DNA of 64,000 nt from Phlebotomus papatasi (lineage: Eukaryota; Arthropoda; Insecta; Diptera; Psychodidae): assembly GCF_024763615.1 (NCBI RefSeq), contig NC_077222.1:39618001-39682000 (forward strand), read 5' to 3'. Below, one piece after another: positions 56,981-64,000 of the stretch; the first letter of the stretch is position 1, and the number at the start of each line of letters is the position of its first letter. Position numbers and translations under genes: made by a program. The notes beneath the pieces are model-generated. The model was given only the letters and a program-made list of their open reading frames with translations. It was not told the DNA's origin and did no database searches.

Positions 56981-59900
56981 CGTAAAACATAATAGTAAAA
57001 GCATTAGAGTCCATCAAATTCTTTAAACGATTATCGTTGCTTTTCCGTCGAAGATATTTTAGTGGATAAGAATTTATCGATTCAAGTTGTGAAAAGAAGA
57101 GCCAAGAAGCCAACAACACTGCTGAGGCTTATACGGGCTGTGGACTTAAGGTTTCTCTATTCGGCTTGTGTTGTAATATCTTAATAAGCAAAATGCTCAG
57201 GAAAATACTGATTTAGGATTATAAATTTATTGCAATTCATTTAACATGTCTTGAAAAATCACTCCAATTTCTTGTTGTTTAGAAAATCCAGACCTGACTT
57301 TCACGGAACTGATCTAAACCTCTAGTCTGAGGATTGTCTTATACGGGCGTCAGATCTAAGACTTAATAATATGGTTTAACTTGTCTAAATTCTTATAAGT
57401 CAGGATTTTTTGGATAATTTTGACTTAGGATTGGATATTAAGGATTCATAGTTTTACGGATTTGAGTTGAAGCTCTAGTCTGAAGATCACTTTAGGGTAT
57501 TGACAAATCAATGCCTTAATTAGAGAGACGTCTTATTTAGTTAGTGGAAAATTGATGGAAATGTAGTTTAATTATTATTTTGATCAAAAATTAATCTACA
57601 ATTAACTGGATCTGCATAAAAAATCACAATAAGCTGTGTTTTGTGTTTACCAGAGTGAACGCTAAGCCTCGTTTGTAGTATGTCATTAACTGTCTTGGCT
57701 ATGAACGAGCTTAGTCGTCTCTGGACTTTAGTCGCAAGTGTGTCTAGGGCATAAGCCAGATTTCAGACTAGAAGTTTAGCCCCGTTCCTGAAGGTCTTGA
57801 AATCCGTAATATCTAGCAATTTAATAGGTTTTTTTCAATATCGAATCAATCTTTTGCACTTTATATCTGATCCTAAGTCAAAGATTTTCCAAATATTTGC
57901 TTGATAAGAAATTACAGTACCTAGGTCATGTGGCTAAGCCTTAGGTCTGCATCCTGTATTTCATTTATCTCAAGCTTTGATATGGGATAGGTCCTCATGC
58001 AGCTCCTTGAGAAAAGAGATCACCTTTTCAGTATGTATCCGTTCTTGTAGTCAGTGCGATGGCATCTTCTGTTAAGGTAAGAGGGACGGATAATGGCAGC
58101 TCTATCGAAAAATTCAAGAAAACTCCAACAAATAATGGAAAAAGACCCTACAAGAGGTTTAGCATAGGTGTCAAGCTTGGCTTTTAACGGCTTAGAAAAG
58201 CTGAGATGAAAGTGAAATCAGTGGGTATGACATTTGTCCAAAGCCCTAATTGTGCAAAATTTAAATTGTATAAAAATGATTATTATGAAGAGTTTCCCAT
58301 AGTTTTCACTCTACATTTCTAGACCCAGTCATTGACGAAAACCAGTAAATGAAACATTTAGAAAGGTTGCATTCTTTGGAAATATCTGAAAATATCTAGT
58401 TCAAATAATATCTGGTTTAATAATATAAACCGAAACACGAAAGCCACAAAAAATAATTACTTTTCAATTTATTTATATAAAAATAAAAAATAATAATAAA
58501 TAAATCTAAAGAAATTGTGATTAAGTGGAAAAAAAGGAAGAATAAGATTATTTTCGAAATTCCTACAACCATCCCAACAGACAATAATCAATGAAAACCT
58601 CTTAGGGATTTTTCAAAAATTTCAATTTTGTATTACCTGTGCCTTTGAAACCAAAGACTTAAATATTTCAATTAAAAAAAAAATACTTTTGAAAAAAATC
58701 AGGATGTGACCATAATGAGCGATTTTAGATTTAATATCCGTAAAGGCCGTAAAGGATACTGGCCACAAATAGACTCAGGGTGATCCTCAAGAATATAAAA
58801 AGCCTGTAAAATTTGGCAATAAAGAACTATAGATAAAGATTCCTATTATTTATTTTCATCTCTGTTTTTTTACCCACTCACACTTCCTGTGCGGCCATCA
58901 CCGTCTCAGCATCGATTCCAACCTACTTCAGGATAAAACGTTGGAAAATCCGTCCACAGATTGTATGTTTCGTGGACATTCATGCTAATCATCTTTAATT
59001 ACTGATCCTATGTCAGTTTGAGATAAATTTTAACTGCTCGAACTCCAAGAGAAAGCAGTTTTCACAATCCAAATTTTTATTGCCAAATTTTAAACACTAA
59101 ATACTCTCGAGGATCAGCCTAAATCGATTTACGCAGTAAGTTTTATCACACTTATCTAAGACACTGACAAAAAAGTTAATTTTGTTGCACAGTGTTTATG
59201 TTTTTGAAACCAAATTACCAGTGTCTACGAAAATCTGATAAAAAAAATTACTTACACTGGTAAAATGTAGCTATAATCAAAATTCTTCAAAAAGTGTTAA
59301 ATCTTTCCTTTTAAAATTTAAAATTGATAAGGAACGCATTTTCCGACTTCCAGTATTATTTTAACAAATCTTACCATAGGTCATCAACCTTCTCTGACAC
59401 CTGTAGATTACGAGTGCAACCACAAATTGCAATAAAATCTGTATTTGCGTAAATCATTGAATAAATAAATAAGAAAAAAGAATTCAAACACAAAACAGTT
59501 CAAAATTATTGGTTATAAATAACATTAGCTTTTATTTAAATACATTAGTTCCATTTCTAAAGTCGTTTTGACATTTTTTTTTCAAATTCCAGCCTTTCAG
59601 AAACCTATCCCAATGATGAGTTGCTGGGAGGAAAATTCCACATCTTCTAGCAAGTTTCATTGTTTAACTTGGCATTTTTGTCATAAACTGCAAGAGACGT
59701 TAAATCACAATTCGAAGGAGGTGCGCCGTGGAATAATTTTAATCACGCTTAGCATTATTTTTGAGCCCAATCTTTATGTGCCACGAAGGAAGACAATGTG
59801 CCAGTGCTGAGTGAAAGAATGTTAATTCATCTCGATGGCATTATCTAACGCATTGAAATCTCTTGATGAGCTTGTCTCGTGCAGTCGCAAAAAAGAAAAG

Positions 59901-60360
59901 ATATGAGATCAAAATGTCAACAGTTTTGAACCATGGTGCTCTTTCCACACTATTTGGTCATCATGATGAATGTTGAGGAAAATCTAGTTCAATCGGATGG
60001 GTGAGAGTGATTGGTTGAGAGATGTTATGGATTGACCACGATTTAGTTGATATAGAGCATCTTTTTGGTCAGGAATTAAATATCAATTAGTGATGGTTGC
60101 AGTGTTGAAAGAGAACAATTTCCCTAATACCACGAGAGCACGGAGATATTCACTTTGGCAACCATTCAGAGGGGGCCTTTTAAAATATTTTCAAGAAGAA
60201 GTCCTCCATGCGGAGCCAAGTTCCCACACTCCCACTCCCTAGTTCTTCGGAGGAGATACCCAAGAGTGAATCTCTTGCACATTGTGGAAGCCAAGAGTTG
60301 AGCTCCATAGCTTAAATTCGAGAAGCTCTAAGAGGGATTCTTAACGGTCTAATAGTACAA
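56981..60360. other. Long non-coding stretch
   Basis: 3.4 kb without a convincing gene. It includes a diverged GAGAGACG repeat region (57520-57765). At 58890-58930 there is a short fragment (GCGGCCATCACCGTCTCAGC) matching 48488-48510, so a low-copy repeat is shared between the two places. The frame 59568-59810 is unrecognised. Confidence 0.4.
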
Positions 60361-60967
60361 CCATGAATGAGGTGGAAGTATGGTATCGCCAGTGACTTAA
60401 ACATCGTGATTTCCACCATCTATTCCCTGGCAAGTGTGAGAGGGAGTGAGAGAGACTCGATGATGACCCCATCGAGTTGCAATCTCTTTGGCACACACAG
60501 ATTGGCGTCAAGCAACCTTAGATCTTCCTTTCATTTTCATTCACCGTCATTCACGTTTGGACCACAAGAAAGACAAGTTGTGTGCCTCCGTGTCTACCAC
60601 AGAATCCAACATCAATTGGTGCACCAGAGAGTGAGAGTGAAGCCTTTCTGTGAACTTCCTTGTTCATTGTAAAAGTCCTAGGATATCCATCCTGGAAAAA
60701 TATCCTATACACAATCACCATCCATGATCGTTCTTGGAAGTATTTCTTGAGGATTATAGACTTAAAATTCCCCAATTCTAATTAGTGCATTTTAATGCCC
60801 CAAATTGGAGCTTTTGATCCCTTCTTGATTTCCCTTTCTTATGGACAAAGTTCTTGTGATCAGTGTGTGATTGTGTAGTGAAGTGTCTCTCTGAGGATTA
60901 ACTATTCTTCCGTGCTCTTCTATCTCTTCTCTGGGAAGGTGTTTTTTTTTCTGGAGGCTAGGCAAAA

Positions 60968-60992
60968 ATGGGATTTTTAGTATATTTAATTG
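60968..60992 (+). CDS. Possible first coding exon of a gene extending out of view
   Basis: CAAAAATGG is a good fly start context. The exon would encode MGFLVYLI plus one base and end at the strong donor GTAAGTATG. The preceding 600 bp is less AT-rich, carries GAGAG runs and CAGTGTGTG-like stretches common in insect leaders, and has no long frame. The short hydrophobic start would fit a signal peptide. I could not find the next exon in the remaining 3 kb, so this is only a candidate. Confidence 0.3.
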
Positions 60993-61495
60993 GTAAGTAT
61001 GTTTCTTTTTTTTTTGGATGTTCTATCCCCACAAATCCCGTGTTCAATAAAAGATTTTGGATCTACTTGTTCATTCGAGGGCTCTCTTACTGGAAAACAA
61101 AATCCTTAAACTTTACAAAAACGATACGACCCAGGGGTGCTTTTCCATGCTTCTTTTCCAATTGGTCAAGTGTTCAATTCGTTCAATTGATGAGATTTTT
61201 TTAAGTAAATTGCCTTTTAAAAGTAAACTTTTTCCACTGAATATTGGTTTGATGAGAAAATCAAACACAGAGCCCTTACATCATAAAACCGCTTTAAGAA
61301 TGAGATAAGGGTTTTGTCAAATTAACTATCTCAAAAACGTATTTTCACTGTTCTCAATCGAAATGAATTACATTTATTTAAACAAATATGATTTAGAAAT
61401 TAATAGAAATAATAAATTTAGAAACTGATACAAAAAGCAAATGAGCAGTAAAAAACCATAATTTTTTACGAAAATGAGTAGGGCGAGTATGGGAA
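60993..61495. other. Non-coding stretch (possible intron)
   Basis: Two short overlapping frames occur at 61057-61308 with no recognisable similarity. Otherwise AT-rich. Confidence 0.3.
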
Positions 61496-61712
61496 GGTTT
61501 TCAGGATTCGTACACATTCTGATTTAGAACATTTTATATAGTTCCCATATTCCTTTAATGAATCTGATGACCTATTTACGGCAATATATTTTAATAGCTG
61601 TCTTAAGTCACACATTTCTTGAAAACATTAAGTCAGATTAATAAAAGGAATATGGAAAGAATATAAAGTGTTCGAAGCCAGAATGTGTGCGAAGCCAGAA
61701 AAGCTTTCCTCT
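61496..61712. mobile_element. MITE (GGCTTTCAGG family), intact copy
   Basis: Left part AAGGTTTTCAGGATTCGTAC then CACATTCTGATTTAGAAC; right part inverse, AGTGTTCGAAGCCAGAATGT ending AAAAGCTTTCCT. This intact unit explains the two split copies at 13003-14550 and 51508-52755. Confidence 0.75.
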
Positions 61713-61732
61713 ATAATTTCATTAATTAATCT

Positions 61733-61920
61733 ATAGAGGGAAGTGAGGCACCTTTGAAATTGGAATTTTTCACCTATTTTTAAATAAATTTGAGCCATAT
61801 CATCATATAATCTAGCTGCACAAACAGATACAGAAGCTAAATTGCATTATAATATGGCTCAGTTCCATTTTAAAATAGGAGAAAAATACTAATTTCAAAG
61901 GTGCCCCACTTCCCCCTATA
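61733..61920. mobile_element. MITE, TIR AGGGGGAAGTGGGGCACC, copy 4
   Basis: Starts TAGAGGGAAGTGAGGCACCT and ends AGGTGCCCCACTTCCCCCTA. TA on both flanks. A minus-strand frame running out of it is incidental. Confidence 0.85.
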
Positions 61921-62588
61921 ATATAGTTGCAGCTAAAATGTAATAATTTTCTACTTTCCTTTTGCCCACTATCGAATAATTTCCCTGATTTTAATGCTTT
62001 ATTCAAATTGTTTACAGCCCTTCAATAAATAGTTCAATTAAATTCTGGGCATTAGCATCAACAAAAATTTAGTTTTGTGTAAATGATCCATATAAATCTA
62101 TGCCCTATTTTATTCCACGCCTAATAAACTTTTATATAATTTTTTTTTAATATTTTGCCACTTTAGCATTACCAAATCAAAGTCTAGTATTTCCTCGGCA
62201 TTTGCGATAATTTAATTAATCAAAAATTTTCATTATTCAATTTTTGAAAACTTATTAAAATCGAAATAATACCTATTGGAAAAGAAACACTTGTTGGCAG
62301 TTTCGTAAAAATAATAAAATTTATTTAATGTATTTAATAAAATTCATATAGGAAATATGAAGTTTTTAGTAGTAGTTTAGTAAGGAGATTGAACTTTTCC
62401 TATAAAATGAGATTTTCAAATTTCGTATACCAAACCAAGGGCATGACATTGCCTATGTCTTTCTTATAAAATTTCCATCGTGCCATTTTTTTTTAGATTA
62501 TCAAAAATTATCTAGTAAATTATTTAGTTTACGTATTAGCAAAGAAATACAAAATAATATATAATATAAAATAAAAAGTCAAAGTAAT
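61921..62588. other. AT-rich spacer
   Basis: No gene or clear repeat is seen in these 670 bp. Confidence 0.4.
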
Positions 62589-63766
62589 ACGGGAAAGCAC
62601 GATGCTTTCGGACGACTTAAGCTTCAAACAATCCATTTTTTTTTAATATTTTGTTTTTAATGAATTTGATCCATTACGGAGTTATCACACTAGAAAATTT
62701 CACATTAAAGTTAAAGTGAAAAGTTGCTCATTAAAACTTCTAGAACCACTCGAAATCGCTGATTTAGTCAGGACACATTGCTAGAATTGCTCAATGTCAC
62801 GATGGCACACGAGTTGTCATATAGGTCTTTTTGTTTTTGAAGCATTTCAGTCGTTTGAGCGAAAATGTGCGATCTTAGTGAACAAGAGGAAGTTTTCCTC
62901 CTTTACGTTACTTTTATGTCATGTAAAATCACCCACTAAGCGAGAATAAGGAGTATGTTGGCGAGAGATTGGCTCCTAGCGCGACCTTTATATTGTGTCT
63001 TTGAAATTTTCTGGGGCGATTTTTTTGGACATAATAATTTTCTCCCGATGACTTCGGGGGAATTCAATGAGTTGCTTCTAATCGTAGGACTTTATTTTCA
63101 AAAGAAGACTACGAAAATAAGGGAGCCAATATTACCCAAATCCCCACTGAGGTGTGAGTTCCGGCGATTGGCGACTTAATTTGTCGCAAACGGCCTCAAA
63201 ACCATCAAATCAGCTGCCTCTATTTTTGTATGAAGAAATATAAAATGCAGATCGAACACATTTTTGTTTAGCTTTTTTCTTATGTATCCTCTGCACCGAT
63301 CTTTTTCAATGTCTTTTGTCCTTTCTTCATCTCGTGCGCGATAAATAGTAGGTATTAGCACTACTTTTTATCACTGACTGCAATAAAGTAGTACCTGATG
63401 AAAATTTAATGAGCAAATTTTGCTCATAAATTTGCTCGATTCTCATTAATTTGCTCATTAATTATCAATCGTATTTATACTATTTTAATCTATTTAAACC
63501 AATTTTTGTGACTCGAGTCCATTTTTTTATCACTAAATGAACCGATTTCTAAAAGCTCTTGACGAAAATTGCACATTAGGACACATATCAGCAACAATTA
63601 ATATGAATCACATTAAAATTTTAATGTGAAATTCTCTAGTGTGATACCACAGTTATAATATTATGTTTTAATAGCTAGTCTAGTGTATCAAATTTTCTGA
63701 AAGGAGCCATGGGTCAAACCCTTTTGGAATTGTCGCTTGTATCATCCGAAGGTTGCTCTCTTACCC
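62589..63766. mobile_element. MITE (GCGCGCTACC family) split by a Harbinger element
   Basis: The left piece 62589-62690 (GCTTTCGGACGACTTAAGCT) and the right piece 63646-63766 (AATAGCTAGTCTAGTG... to TCATCCGAAGGTTGCTCTC) together match the intact copies at 23181 and 48634. The insertion point lies inside the conserved GATCCAT segment. Confidence 0.7.
62691..63645. mobile_element. PIF/Harbinger-like element with broken transposase start
   Basis: Terminal repeats read TATCACACTAGAAAATTTCA (left) and the inverse TGAAATTCTCTAGTGTGATA (right). On the plus strand, 62865-63179 is one frame with a single TAA at 62937-62939. It begins MCDLSEQEEVFLLYV and continues LLARPLYCVFEIFW, MTSGEFNELLLIVG, KTTKIREPILPKSPLR and FRRLAT, the order seen at the start of Harbinger transposases (the ...REAI.P..RL...LRFLAT region). 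The catalytic domain is absent. The minus-strand frame 63361-63176 is of unknown meaning. Confidence 0.75.
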
Positions 63767-63785
63767 CCGTTTCATAGTTAACTAT

Positions 63786-64000
63786 GGGTCCCGGTAAAAA
63801 TTCCATAAGCTAAAAACTCGAAAGTTAAAACCCCGAATGCCAAAATCCCGAAAGCTAAAAACCAGCATTCTTAAAAGTGTCGTAGCTACTCCCACGATTG
63901 CACCCGCGCTTGCTGGAAGCATAGGGAAGTTTTCTCTGTCCTGGAAATTATTCTACACATTATCCTCCATATAATTTCATCCCTTTCAGGATTTTGAATA
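63786..64000. mobile_element. Foldback element with tandem-repeat arms, copy 4 (cut by window end)
   Basis: Starts GGGTCCCGGTAAAAATTCC, then CGAAAGYYAAAAYCC units, then the core GTGTCGTAGCTACTCCCACG. The window ends within the right half of the core. Confidence 0.8.

Overview
The window is insect nuclear DNA: AT-rich, with short GT-AG introns of about 55-75 bp and very dense non-autonomous DNA transposons. The gene content points to a fly. I find six apparently intact chemoreceptor genes of the gustatory receptor (Gr, 7tm_7) family and one TRPA-type cation channel. A nematoceran such as a sand fly or gnat would fit, but the species cannot be fixed from the sequence alone. I see no bacterial, viral or CRISPR content.

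Layout. 1-0.8 kb: pogo/Tigger-like transposase with an internal deletion. 0.8-5.2 kb: repeats, including a 1.8-kb internally repetitive element. 5.27-27.0 kb: Gr cluster, called here A(+), B(+), C(-), D(-), E(+), a broken F(+) and G(+). Exons were joined by hand; each intact gene gives an open frame of 370-377 residues ending in the Gr signature TYxVIxIQ. A, B, E and G have four coding exons. C and D have three because they share the loss of the middle intron. Long introns in A (3.2 kb) and C (1.6 kb) are filled with transposons. 29.0-42.5 kb: one TRPA gene of eight coding exons (578 residues) with six transmembrane segments, a GEFD pore motif and a GIAVNDI motif after S6, but only one visible ankyrin-like unit. 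Its introns hold the second copy of the 1.8-kb element and two direct copies of a 1.1-kb element. 42.5-64 kb: mostly decayed sequence, with a mariner fossil, a Harbinger element nested in a MITE, many MITEs, a coding-like but broken stretch at 49.7-50.7 kb, and a possible first exon at 60.97 kb.

How the parts relate. The two recognised gene groups are both sensory: Grs are ligand-gated chemoreceptor channels, and TRPA channels of the painless/pyrexia type sense heat or noxious stimuli. Adjacency is not evidence of a shared pathway. The rest is largely a record of transposon activity: foldback elements with arms of about 15-bp tandem repeats, a tRNA-derived SINE with a perfect 12-bp target duplication, and at least six MITE families whose different inverted repeats all begin AGGGG(G)AA next to TA, which suggests one shared transposase source.

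All gene models are manual; splice sites were chosen by GT-AG signals, reading frame and agreement between paralogues. Family assignments rest on motifs, not on database searches.
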